DNA of 47,686 nucleotides, taken from the IMG/VR virus record IMGVR_UViG_3300042569_001807, positions 1 through 47,686 of that record. One strand, written 5' to 3'. Below are positions 40,541-46,428 of this stretch, in pieces. The notes under the pieces were generated by a model. That model did no database searches. It saw nothing but the letters and a program-made list of their open reading frames with translations, and had not been told where the DNA came from. A program made the translations under genes and the position numbers. The stretch comes from a virus. Position 1 is the stretch's first letter. The number at the start of each line of letters is the position of its first letter.

Positions 40541-40624
40541 CTTGACAGATCCCTCGAAAGAGGGTGCGGCCCGTTACCTAATTGTTATAAACTATTTTAT
40601 GAAGGAGTGTTTTATTCCCCCGAA
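40541..40624 (+). repeat. Intergenic cassette 6
   Basis: CTTGACA follows the stop codon, then CCCTC-GAAA-GAGGG (40551-40564) with a GNRA loop and TGCGGCCC. A GTTACCTAATTGTTATA repeat (40573-40589), TTATGAAG (40597-40604) and CCCCCGAAA follow; the last runs straight into the promoter motif. Confidence 0.8.
40573..40589. repeat. 17-bp direct repeat, copy 3
   Basis: GTTACCTAATTGTTATA, one base different from the copies at 36165 and 37599. Here it lies inside cassette 6. Confidence 0.6.
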
Positions 40625-40647
40625 ATGTCGGAGGGTAATGCTAAGAT
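40619..40647 (+). promoter_or_regulatory. Early promoter motif, copy 7
   Basis: ATGTCGGAGGG begins 17 bases before TAAGAT. No -35. Probably leaderless for the gene at 40655. Confidence 0.7.
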
Positions 40648-40654
40648 GAGTAGT

Positions 40655-40807
40655 ATGTTGGGAAAGAGAAACGAAGCCAGAAGAAAAGCTGAGTCTAAAG
40701 AATTATTTAGACAGCTAATGAAGTCGCCACACCTTGTCCAACAGTCCAAGCAACACAAGCTAACAAGAAGCGAACAGAAAAGGAAGGCAATAAATGACGG
40801 ATACTAG
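40655..40807 (+). CDS. 50-residue basic protein, leaderless
   Basis: The start at 40655 (MLGKRNEARRKAESKELFRQ) lies 7 bases after the -10 TAAGAT, so the message is probably leaderless. Upstream in-frame ATGs fall inside the promoter. It is very basic and helical (LVQQSKQHKLTRSEQKRKAI), so nucleic-acid binding is possible. First gene of a string of seven. Confidence 0.65.
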   Translation: MLGKRNEARRKAESKELFRQLMKSPHLVQQSKQHKLTRSEQKRKAINDGY

Positions 40808-40946
40808 AAGCTTTTACAGTTGCGATGACTGTGAGTATTGGTTTACCGAGAAGCCACGCTACAGCTATGACCTCAAGAATGTCTGTGGCAGATGTTATGC
40901 TATTCATGCTAACCACCCAACAACTAGAAAGGCAGCTCATGTTTGA
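40794..40946 (+). CDS. 50-residue zinc-ribbon protein
   Basis: MTDTRSFYSCDDCEYWFTEK, then PRYSYDLKNVCGRCYAIHAN. Two CxxC pairs 17 residues apart form a zinc ribbon. AAAAGGAAGGC precedes the ATG, which overlaps the end of the gene before by 14 bases. Function unknown. Confidence 0.65.
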   Translation: MTDTRSFYSCDDCEYWFTEKPRYSYDLKNVCGRCYAIHANHPTTRKAAHV

Positions 40947-41034
40947 GAATGTAATCAACGAAGAGGCTATTGAAGCCCTAACCGAAGACCAAATTGATAC
41001 CCTATTGGCAATGTTTGAGAAGGCAGGATACTAA
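40939..41034 (+). CDS. 31-residue acidic peptide
   Basis: MFENVINEEAIEALTEDQID then TLLAMFEKAGY. It overlaps the upstream gene by 8 bases and the next gene by one base (TAATG). The chosen start has GAAAGGCAG upstream; the longer frame is rejected. One or two acidic helices. Function unknown. Confidence 0.55.
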   Translation: MFENVINEEAIEALTEDQIDTLLAMFEKAGY

Positions 41035-41156
41035 TGGACGAACAGGCAATTGAGATTAGAGAAGCTTGGGCAGAATACCTAGCTAACCCTGAAGACTATA
41101 CCTTGGAAGATATTGAAGAGATATTCCAAGACCGAGACCCTTTTGAGTTTATCTAA
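41034..41156 (+). CDS. 40-residue acidic protein
   Basis: MDEQAIEIREAWAEYLANPE, then DYTLEDIEEIFQDRDPFEFI. All-helical and acidic. Coupled at both ends by TAATG overlaps. Function unknown. Confidence 0.6.
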   Translation: MDEQAIEIREAWAEYLANPEDYTLEDIEEIFQDRDPFEFI

Positions 41157-41281
41157 TGTTAGGACAACTAAGCGTTCACTTTTGTGAAGTGTGTTGTGAG
41201 TTTGGTATGGTGTCGGTAGTCAATGGTAAACTAATGGTTCAGTATTGTGATTGTGAAGTAGAAACAGTAGAAGGAGAATAG
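41156..41281 (+). CDS. 41-residue Cys-rich protein
   Basis: MLGQLSVHFCEVCCEFGMVS, then VVNGKLMVQYCDCEVETVEG. CxxCC and CxC about 18 residues apart may bind zinc. It carries a copy of the early promoter motif inside its coding sequence (41204-41232). Function unknown. Confidence 0.6.
   Translation: MLGQLSVHFCEVCCEFGMVSVVNGKLMVQYCDCEVETVEGE
41204..41232 (+). promoter_or_regulatory. Early promoter motif, intragenic copy 8
   Basis: GTGTCGGTAG begins 17 bases before TAAACT, inside the gene at 41156. It would raise expression of 41284 and 41604. Confidence 0.5.
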
Positions 41282-41283
41282 CA

Positions 41284-41604
41284 ATGGGAATGATGACAGC
41301 AATGGGAATTGCCGAAACAGAAGTATCACTAGAGCAACAGATAGCTTGGCACTTGGCAGGTAATCACTATCCACCAATTCCAAAAGCAATGGTTCCAGTT
41401 TGTATTGAAGCTATTGACGCTTATTGGGAGATGGACTATGACAGACTAATCCAATTACCAACTGATGGACTAGACCGTAATGGAGAGCCATTCCAAATTA
41501 GATGGCGTGATGGTTCAGACAAAGCTCCAGCTCACGCAATTATTGAACACGCTCACCTAGACGCTTGGCTAGTTGATGACTATGAAGAAGAAGAGGAAGA
41601 CTAA
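41284..41604 (+). CDS. 106-residue early protein
   Basis: MGMMTAMGIAETEVSLEQQI, then AWHLAGNHYPPIPKAMVPVC and IEAIDAYWEMDYDRLIQLPT. The tail is acidic (AWLVDDYEEEEED). AAGGAG precedes the ATG. Proteins with this WHLxxNHYPPxP motif are common hypotheticals in actinobacteriophages. Function unknown. Confidence 0.7.
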   Translation: MGMMTAMGIAETEVSLEQQIAWHLAGNHYPPIPKAMVPVCIEAIDAYWEMDYDRLIQLPTDGLDRNGEPFQIRWRDGSDKAPAHAIIEHAHLDAWLVDDYEEEEED

Positions 41605-41750
41605 TGGCGTATCTAACTAACACTTGGTATGTTGAGTATCAAGATGGATCGATTGAGCCCGTTGCTAATCTGGCTACTGCCAGGCACTTGGTGATGTCTA
41701 ATGTTGCTATTAGAATTATAGACATAAACAGGATGTTAGCAACACACTAA
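41604..41750 (+). CDS. 48-residue small protein
   Basis: MAYLTNTWYVEYQDGSIEPV, then ANLATARHLVMSNVAIRIID. Beta-rich, neutral. Coupled to the upstream gene by TAATG. Last gene of its operon; cassette 7 follows within 6 bases. Function unknown. Confidence 0.6.
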   Translation: MAYLTNTWYVEYQDGSIEPVANLATARHLVMSNVAIRIIDINRMLATH

Positions 41751-41755
41751 GCAAT

Positions 41756-41867
41756 AAACTTGACAGGTACCCCGAAAGGGGGCCGCACCACCTTTGACCC
41801 CAAAAGTCAAGTTTAAGAAGATAACGATTTTTCCCCCAAATCGTTATAAATAAATGGTCGTAAACAC
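41756..41867 (+). repeat. Intergenic cassette 7
   Basis: AAACTTGAC (41756-41764) and GTCAAGTTT (41806-41814) are perfect 9-bp arms. The inner hairpin is CCCC-GAAA-GGGG (41770-41781), then GGCCGCACC. TTAAGAAG is at 41813-41820. A 10-bp hairpin (ATAACGATTT/AAATCGTTAT, 41821-41847) displays CCCCC in its loop. Confidence 0.85.
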
Positions 41868-41896
41868 TTGATAATGTCGGTGGTCTTTGCTACAAT
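41868..41896 (+). promoter_or_regulatory. Early promoter motif, copy 9
   Basis: TTGATA, then ATGTCGGTGG beginning 17 bases before TACAAT. Serves 41945. Confidence 0.8.
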
Positions 41897-41944
41897 GGGG
41901 GTATCAACAAAAGTTGGTAAAAATCAAATAGAAAGAAGCAGAAA

Positions 41945-42097
41945 ATGGAAAACACTCTAACTGTTGGCTCACAGTTCACAACCGCCAAGAGCAAGGTCTC
42001 TGGCATTATTCAGGAAGTCGTAGAAAACAAGAACGGCACTTTCCGTGTTCGTCTTGATGTAGCTGGTCAGCCACGCTGGACAACTGTAATCAAGTAA
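41945..42097 (+). CDS. 50-residue conserved small beta protein
   Basis: MENTLTVGSQFTTAKSKVSG, then IIQEVVENKNGTFRVRLDVA and GQPRWTTVIK. A small SH3-like barrel is plausible. The codon use is higher in GC than neighbours, which suggests high expression. Very similar short proteins occur in many actinobacteriophages. An AGAAAGAAG region lies upstream. Single-gene operon between two promoters. Function unknown. Confidence 0.7.
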   Translation: MENTLTVGSQFTTAKSKVSGIIQEVVENKNGTFRVRLDVAGQPRWTTVIK

Positions 42098-42150
42098 TCT
42101 CCACTCCTAAAACTGACGAAAACTGCTGGGTATCAGTCTAAACTACCCAC

Positions 42151-42179
42151 CCATAAATGTCGGTGGTATCCGATACAAT
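42151..42179 (+). promoter_or_regulatory. Early promoter motif, copy 10
   Basis: ATGTCGGTGG begins 17 bases before TACAAT. No -35 and no cassette. A GGGTA/TACCC hairpin precedes it. Serves 42227. Confidence 0.7.
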
Positions 42180-42226
42180 AAGCAAGTAAACAAATAACCC
42201 TAACAAAGAAAAGGAAGCAATAAACT

Positions 42227-42673
42227 ATGGCAAGAACGCTGTCAGTAAAAATCCCAACAAGCAAACTAATCGCAGACATAGAAGCGTCTATCGCAAAGAT
42301 TGACGAAGATGTTGAGGCGTATGCTGGATTGCGTAAGCAGTATGAGCTAGATGTCAAAAAGTATCAAGATGACCTAGTTGCTCACGCTATCAAGGCACTA
42401 TCAGACCCAAGCAACATTGGAACAGAATACGGAAGTCTGGTTCGTCTTAGCACAAATCACTATCGTAATGATGTGTCTGTTGAGTTTGACCCAGAGGGAC
42501 TAGGTTTCCCAAAGAAGCCAGAAGAGCCAGTCAAGCCAAACGACAAAACTCATTTTGGTAGAGAATACATCTCTCGTAAGGAATTGCTAACTCGCAATCT
42601 CCGTATCCTGAAGATGACAACCCAAGAGGAAGTATCAGCAAGTTCTTACTCTGCTGTTATTGACCTTATCTAA
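42227..42673 (+). CDS. 148-residue helical early protein
   Basis: MARTLSVKIPTSKLIADIEA, then SIAKIDEDVEAYAGLRKQYE (a coiled coil), then a Pro-rich stretch (FPKKPEEPVKPNDKTHFGRE) and a C-terminal helix. AAAGGAAGC precedes the ATG. Similar hypothetical proteins are frequent in actinobacteriophage early regions. Its operon has this gene only. Function unknown. Confidence 0.7.
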   Translation: MARTLSVKIPTSKLIADIEASIAKIDEDVEAYAGLRKQYELDVKKYQDDLVAHAIKALSDPSNIGTEYGSLVRLSTNHYRNDVSVEFDPEGLGFPKKPEEPVKPNDKTHFGREYISRKELLTRNLRILKMTTQEEVSASSYSAVIDLI

Positions 42674-42840
42674 CTTAGGGAAATACCCCTGCCTAGCAGG
42701 TTCAACGCCCGAAGCAACCTGAGCAAGTTGTAAAACTGCTTCCACAAGTTGGCACAAATACTGAGTCTGTAAAGACCTAAAGCTGAAGCCAACTTTTCCC
42801 TGTGAAGTGATCTGGATAGATTGCTGGTAGCAGGGAAAAA
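42674..42840 (+). other. Non-coding segment with shared 24-base word
   Basis: No gene is supported. It holds a 24-base word starting ACCTGAGCAAG (42717-42740) that recurs at 45533-45556 with two changes and can fold into a small hairpin. A second long inverted repeat (ACTTTTCCCTG/CAGGGAAAAAGT) spans about 42792-42843. A small RNA is possible; tRNA was excluded. Confidence 0.5.
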
Positions 42841-42918
42841 GTGGGGCGGCCCTCCAGGCCACCCACATACCATTTACGAAGTCAATTAAGAATCTCCCAA
42901 AAATTTTCCCAAATAGTA
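42841..42918 (+). repeat. Intergenic cassette 8
   Basis: GTGGG..GGCC pairs with GGCC..CCCAC (42841-42866), with GGGGCGGCCC in the stem. TTACGAAG is at 42874-42881, then TCTCCCAAAAA and the promoter. The outer TTGACA arm is absent. Confidence 0.7.
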
Positions 42919-42947
42919 TTGATAATGTCGGTGGTTAGTAGTAAAAT
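42919..42947 (+). promoter_or_regulatory. Early promoter motif, copy 11
   Basis: TTGATA, then ATGTCGGTGG beginning 17 bases before TAAAAT. Serves 42974 and 43174. Confidence 0.8.
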
Positions 42948-42973
42948 GGAAGCAACCAAGGAAAGGAATAATC

Positions 42974-43174
42974 ATGGCGTATGATGAAATCAAAAATGTA
43001 GGATACGTGTCCTATGACGGAAACTATGGTGAGCAAGCAGACTTGCTTATCTTTGATAGCAATTCCCTTACCCCCCAGCAATGGGAAACCCTAGGTGAGG
43101 TAAACGACAACAGCAGGTATGAATACGTTGAAGCTATCTTCAATGGCAAAGACTTATCAGAATGGGAGCAGTAA
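42974..43174 (+). CDS. 66-residue acidic early protein
   Basis: MAYDEIKNVGYVSYDGNYGE, then QADLLIFDSNSLTPQQWETL and NDNSRYEYVEAIFNGKDLSE. AAGGAATAATC precedes the ATG. The stop overlaps the next ATG. Function unknown. Confidence 0.65.
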   Translation: MAYDEIKNVGYVSYDGNYGEQADLLIFDSNSLTPQQWETLGEVNDNSRYEYVEAIFNGKDLSEWEQ

Positions 43175-43365
43175 TGCCTAGATACTACGTAAAGATGAGA
43201 ATTGACTTTGATGGAGAGATTGAAGCAGACTCAATGCAAGAAGCAGAACAGTTAGCTTACACCTCTTGGGGAGACAGCGTGACTGATGACATATCATATG
43301 ATGGTGTCTACAGCATAGACCTTGAAGAGATTGAAGATGAAGAAGAAGATGAGGACGAAGAGTAA
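43174..43365 (+). CDS. 63-residue small beta-alpha protein
   Basis: The start at 43174 (MPRYYVKMRIDFDGEIEADS) overlaps the upstream stop (TAATG). A strand-strand-helix unit (IEADSMQEAEQLAYTSW) is followed by a run of acidic residues (EEIEDEEEDEDEE). The same Y.V...EA.S..EA..lA layout occurs at 43407, 46060 and 46429, a small paralogous family. Its last codons overlap the next promoter. Confidence 0.65.
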   Translation: MPRYYVKMRIDFDGEIEADSMQEAEQLAYTSWGDSVTDDISYDGVYSIDLEEIEDEEEDEDEE

Positions 43366-43387
43366 TGTCGGTAGGTCTTGGTAAAAT
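43359..43387 (+). promoter_or_regulatory. Early promoter motif, copy 12
   Basis: ATGTCGGTAGG starts on the stop codon of the gene before and lies 17 bases before TAAAAT. Serves 43407. Confidence 0.7.
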
Positions 43388-43406
43388 TGAAGAAAGAAAG
43401 GAAACT

Positions 43407-43577
43407 ATGAAAAGCTGGCAAGTAGAGTATTCTGCTACCTATTGGGTAAACGCAGAAACCGAAGATGAGGCAATTGAGCTGGGTATGGAGAAGCATTCCG
43501 AATTACCAGACGGAGATTGGAACGCCTTTATTGACCCCTATGATAGCAACAACTTCAATACCCTTGGAGAAAAGTAA
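43407..43577 (+). CDS. 56-residue small beta-alpha protein
   Basis: The start at 43407 (MKSWQVEYSATYWVNAETED) has GAAAGGAAAC upstream; the longer frame begins in the promoter. Layout is strand-strand-helix (VNAETEDEAIELGMEKHSEL), then DWNAFIDPYDSNNFNTLG. Paralogue of 43174 and 46060. Coupled to the next gene. Confidence 0.65.
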   Translation: MKSWQVEYSATYWVNAETEDEAIELGMEKHSELPDGDWNAFIDPYDSNNFNTLGEK

Positions 43578-43672
43578 TGGAACACGAATGCTATGGATAC
43601 ATAGACTTATTCAACATCAGCAATAACAAGAATATCAAGTGTGCTGAATGTGGAAAAGAGTTGGGAACCTGA
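43577..43672 (+). CDS. 31-residue Cys-rich peptide
   Basis: MEHECYGYIDLFNISNNKNI then KCAECGKELGT, ending with a CxxCG zinc knuckle. Coupled by TAATG. Its stop codon lies at the start of promoter copy 13. Function unknown. Confidence 0.6.
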   Translation: MEHECYGYIDLFNISNNKNIKCAECGKELGT

Positions 43673-43694
43673 TGTCGGTGGGTGACCTTATAAT
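43666..43694 (+). promoter_or_regulatory. Early promoter motif, copy 13
   Basis: ATGTCGGTGGG begins 17 bases before TATAAT (43689-43694). No cassette. Serves 43772. Confidence 0.75.
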
Positions 43695-43782
43695 GATAGA
43701 GTGTCCTAGGCACGAAGGCAATTTCGATTGCACACCATTCTGCAATATATGTGAAGGAGAACAGGAATACAATGGGAACTAG
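43693..43782 (+). CDS. 29-residue Cys-rich peptide, uncertain
   Basis: The frame MIECPRHEGNFDCTPFCNIC then EGEQEYNGN has five Cys and ends inside the next gene. Its ATG overlaps the -10 of promoter copy 13, so it could be made only from a message begun upstream. Cys content argues for it; the start position argues against. Confidence 0.35.
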   Translation: MIECPRHEGNFDCTPFCNICEGEQEYNGN

Positions 43783-44284
43783 AGGACTAACTAAAGTAAT
43801 CAAGAACGACAAAGTAGTTGTAGCACAGTATGGCCAATGGGACCACTACCCAAGTGGACAAGGTCTAACAGCCCTAAGATTTTTGAGGGATGAGACTAAC
43901 GTAGAGAAGCTAGACAAAGGTCTTTACTGGCTCTATGAAACCACTGATGAAGACGTAGAGGAGACACTTGATAGAACTGGTGATAACTTTGCAACTGCTT
44001 ATCCTAGTCTTACTAGAGATACAGGTGCAGGCATTCTCGAACTCATTGCTAATGCTAAAGGTGCCTTGCCAGTCGTCTTGAAGACTGATTTTGAAAACGA
44101 TGAACTATTTTGTGAGGGTGTATTTACAGTAGACCTAGACAAGAAAAGATTCATAACAAAAACTGATTTAGGTATAACTACATTGCCACTTGATTCACTA
44201 ATAAACGTTAGTGATGAAATGTATCTGGAGCAGACAAGGTGCCCAGTACATGGATATCAAAAAAATGAAACAGCTGTAGCCTAA
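43772..44284 (+). CDS. 170-residue early protein
   Basis: The start at 43772 (MGTRGLTKVIKNDKVVVAQY) has CAGGAATACA upstream; a longer frame is rejected. GQWDHYPSGQGLTALRFLRD resembles a family of phage and bacterial proteins that share the N-terminal TRGLxxVxxxGxxxVAQYGQWDHYPSGQG. The rest is alpha/beta (LPVVLKTDFENDELFCEGVF, FITKTDLGITTLPLDSLI). Enzymatic activity is not known. It is the second-largest protein of its operon group. Confidence 0.7.
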   Translation: MGTRGLTKVIKNDKVVVAQYGQWDHYPSGQGLTALRFLRDETNVEKLDKGLYWLYETTDEDVEETLDRTGDNFATAYPSLTRDTGAGILELIANAKGALPVVLKTDFENDELFCEGVFTVDLDKKRFITKTDLGITTLPLDSLINVSDEMYLEQTRCPVHGYQKNETAVA

Positions 44285-44329
44285 GCATGTTGGCCTAACC
44301 TTACTTCCTTTCTGTTAGGTCAACCGTCC

Positions 44330-44441
44330 TGGACATGACGTCAAACTGTCCACCGTCTGGGCCGCACCCCATCCCTGGCCAAAAGTCAAGTCCTTTACGA
44401 TCTATTTACGAAGACCCCGAAAAATCTCCCGAAAAATAGTC
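44330..44441 (+). repeat. Intergenic cassette 9
   Basis: A GGACA/TGTCC hairpin (44331-44351), then GGGCCGCACCCC, a GTCAAG arm (44386-44391), TTACGAAG (44406-44413) and two C-run/A words (ACCCCGAAAAA and CTCCCGAAAAA). A CCTAAC/GTTAGG stem lies just upstream. Confidence 0.7.
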
Positions 44442-44471
44442 TTGACAAATGTCAGTGGTTCGTGTGATAAT
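44442..44471 (+). promoter_or_regulatory. Early promoter motif, copy 14
   Basis: TTGACA, one extra A, then ATGTCAGTGG beginning 17 bases before GATAAT. Serves 44510. Confidence 0.8.
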
Positions 44472-44509
44472 AGTCTTATCAAATCAAACACTAATGAAAG
44501 GTAATACCA

Positions 44510-45523
44510 ATGGCACATTTGCTAGAATCAGTAAACGGAGAAACCGCTTTCGCTTCCCTTCGTGAGCCAGCTTGGCACGGATTGGGAACAGTCTTCACTG
44601 AGGAAGTATCCACAGCCAAAATGCTAGAGTTGGCTAAACTAAATAAATGGGACGTTCGTCTTGAAGATGTAGCAATTCCAGCAGGCTTTGAGAGTGATAA
44701 GTCTTATTCATTCGTGACTAGGACTAACCCATTTGACACAACCAAGAATGATGTTCTTGGTGTTGTTGGTGAGCGTTATGTTCCTCTCCAGAATGAAGAC
44801 CTATTTGACTTTGCCGACAACTTGCTAGACAACGGTGGTCGTTGGGAGACAGCAGGTTCAATCAAGGGTGGTCGTGTTGTCTTTGGTGCCTTGGCATTGG
44901 AGAGAGAGACCGTCATTGACCCGAATGGTGTTGGAGATAAAGTAAACACTTATCTTCTAGTAAACACTAGCCACGACGGCTCTGTTGCTATTCAGGCTAG
45001 TATTACTCCCGTTCGTGTTGTATGTGCCAACACCCTCAACCTAGCATTAGGTAATCGTGGTCGTGGTGGTTCTGTCAAGCAGTCATTCAAGATTAGACAC
45101 ACTCAGACAGCAAGTGGTAAAGTTCAGATTGCTCGTGAGGCATTGGGCTTGGCTAACGCATACATTGACGAGTTTAGTCTAATGGCAAACAAGATGATTC
45201 AGACTGAGGTTAGCAAAAAGAAGTTTGATGAAATTGTTTCGGCATTGTATCCACAGCCAAAAGAAGATAGCAAGAAAGTATCAGCAACCAAGTATGCTAA
45301 CAAGATTGACCTTATCAACGAAATCTATGTTGGTGATTTCAATAACACAATTACTGGAACAGCTTGGGGTGTGGCTAACGCTCTCACCGAAAGACTAGAC
45401 TGGTATCGTTCGGGTCGTAAGGGCAAGACAGAATCTATCTTGGCTTCTGCTTCTGGCTTTGACCCAATCACAAACGCAGAGAAGAACAGAATCTTCAAGG
45501 CGGTTCAGTTGGCAACAGCCTAA
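44510..45523 (+). CDS. DUF932 phage/plasmid-like protein
   Basis: A 337-residue protein of the DUF932 (TIGR03299) type, widespread in phages and plasmids. Diagnostic parts are GETAFASLREPAWHGLGTVF, VLGVVGERYVPLQNEDLFDF, GGRVVFGALALERETV and VNTSHDGSVAIQASITPVRV followed by VCANTLNLAL. The biochemical role of the family is not established. GAAAGGTAATACC precedes the ATG. It is alone in its operon between cassettes 9 and 10, and its GC-richer codons suggest strong expression. Length is normal for the family. Confidence 0.85.
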   Translation: MAHLLESVNGETAFASLREPAWHGLGTVFTEEVSTAKMLELAKLNKWDVRLEDVAIPAGFESDKSYSFVTRTNPFDTTKNDVLGVVGERYVPLQNEDLFDFADNLLDNGGRWETAGSIKGGRVVFGALALERETVIDPNGVGDKVNTYLLVNTSHDGSVAIQASITPVRVVCANTLNLALGNRGRGGSVKQSFKIRHTQTASGKVQIAREALGLANAYIDEFSLMANKMIQTEVSKKKFDEIVSALYPQPKEDSKKVSATKYANKIDLINEIYVGDFNNTITGTAWGVANALTERLDWYRSGRKGKTESILASASGFDPITNAEKNRIFKAVQLATA

Positions 45524-45532
45524 AAACAAAAC

Positions 45533-45645
45533 ACCTGAGCAAGTGTCAAAACTGCTCCCCAAAATGGGGTGCGGCTACTTTACATAATAAAATAATTAAC
45601 AACAAAAATAACTTTAAGAAGATCCAAAATATTTTCCCGAATTCC
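45533..45645 (+). repeat. Intergenic cassette 10
   Basis: The 24-base ACCTGAGCAAG word (45533-45556) leads into CCCC-AAAAT-GGGG (45557-45569) and TGCGGC. TTAAGAAG is at 45614-45621, then TTTTCCCGAA and the promoter. Confidence 0.75.
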
Positions 45646-45674
45646 TTGATAATGTCGGAGGGTATCAGTATAAT
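45646..45674 (+). promoter_or_regulatory. Early promoter motif, copy 15
   Basis: TTGATA, then ATGTCGGAGGG beginning 17 bases before TATAAT, which ends 6 bases before the ATG at 45681. Leaderless. Confidence 0.85.
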
Positions 45675-45680
45675 ATACTC

Positions 45681-46073
45681 ATGAACGTAAAAATGATTGA
45701 TACAGAAAAAGCAGAAATCCTTCTAGGCATGACTAAAGAAGGGCATTGGGTTGCTCCTCATGCTGTTGTAAATACCCCCAAAGGTTTAGCAACCGTATGC
45801 TATGAAGGTGTAGGTTGGTTTGAATTCGAGGGTATGTACAGTATCCTTGTTGGAGACGACTATAGAGATTGGACTAAGCTAATTACTAAAAAGGAATTAC
45901 TTAGTATTATCTCTAATGAGGAGACCACTCTTCATAAAATGATTGACCCACATAACGATAGGACTAGATCCAATCTGTTTACTTGGGAGAATCAAATCAA
46001 GAATACCCCACAAAATGTCGTAGGGTCAGACTATAATGGAACCGAGAGAGAGGTGGCAAATGCCATTGTATAA
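45681..46073 (+). CDS. 130-residue early protein, leaderless
   Basis: MNVKMIDTEKAEILLGMTKE, then GHWVAPHAVVNTPKGLATVC and YEGVGWFEFEGMYSILVGDD. No ribosome site: the -10 TATAAT ends 6 bases before the ATG. The C-terminal 25 residues overlap a further promoter copy and the start of the next gene. Alpha/beta, no family recognised. Confidence 0.7.
   Translation: MNVKMIDTEKAEILLGMTKEGHWVAPHAVVNTPKGLATVCYEGVGWFEFEGMYSILVGDDYRDWTKLITKKELLSIISNEETTLHKMIDPHNDRTRSNLFTWENQIKNTPQNVVGSDYNGTEREVANAIV
46009..46037 (+). promoter_or_regulatory. Early promoter motif, copy 16 (intragenic)
   Basis: ATGTCGTAGGG begins 17 bases before TATAAT (46032-46037), inside the 3' end of the gene at 45681. Serves 46060 and on. 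Confidence 0.75.
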
Positions 46074-46239
46074 AGTCCAAAGAGAATACATCAACTGGGA
46101 AGAAATTACTATAGAAGCTGATTCTAAGGAAGAAGCTTTGTCTAAAGCAGAAGATGACGAGGTTGTTTGGGAGTATTCTCATGATGTTAGTACATACTAC
46201 TACACTGGAGAGATGTGGGTAGGAGAAGCAGATGAGTAA
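46060..46239 (+). CDS. 59-residue small beta-alpha protein
   Basis: The start at 46060 (MPLYKVQREYINWEEITIEA) has GAGAGAGGTGG upstream; an earlier ATG lies in the -10. Layout is ITIEADSKEEALSKAEDDEV, then YSHDVSTYYYTGEMWVGEAD. Paralogue of 43174 and 43407. It overlaps the genes on both sides. Confidence 0.65.
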   Translation: MPLYKVQREYINWEEITIEADSKEEALSKAEDDEVVWEYSHDVSTYYYTGEMWVGEADE

Positions 46240-46339
46240 GAAGCATGTTCATTACTATGCATATGGAGCATGTGCATTCTGTGGCAAGACAGTAAACAAA
46301 GGACTAGGCGTAGACCTATACAAAGGGAAGGTAGTCTAG
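46232..46339 (+). CDS. 35-residue protein with CxFCG knuckle
   Basis: MSKKHVHYYAYGACAFCGKT then VNKGLGVDLYKGKVV. The CAFC pair plus two His could bind zinc. AGGAGAAGCAG precedes the ATG. Coupled to its neighbours. Function unknown. Confidence 0.6.
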   Translation: MSKKHVHYYAYGACAFCGKTVNKGLGVDLYKGKVV

Positions 46340-46422
46340 TGGAGCTTATTATAATAATACTAACAATACTACTGGTAGCTGGTAGTCCAAACATGTTCTT
46401 TTCAAACGACAAAAGGTGGTAG
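46339..46422 (+). CDS. 27-residue membrane micro-peptide (GTG start)
   Basis: The GTG at 46339 overlaps the upstream stop (TAGTG). It encodes MELIIIILTILLVAGSPNMF then FSNDKRW, one membrane helix with a basic tail. AGGGAAGG precedes the start. It resembles the membrane peptides at 36232 and 40472 in size and layout. Confidence 0.5.
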   Translation: MELIIIILTILLVAGSPNMFFSNDKRW

Positions 46423-46428
46423 GTTATA

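Noticed and set aside
42674-42790. Possible tRNA, because of a GGTTCAA word
   Set aside because: The 5-bp T-stem, anticodon arm and acceptor stem do not form.
39189-43577. ATG of the ATGTCGGT motif as a start codon (MSVG... frames at 39189 and 43365)
   Set aside because: The ATG lies upstream of the -10 and so before the transcription start; real starts with GAAAGGA sites follow at 39234 and 43407.
37634-45645. Cassettes as a CRISPR array
   Set aside because: Copies are divergent, about 0.3 to 1.2 kb apart, and separated by genes; there are no uniform spacers and no cas genes.
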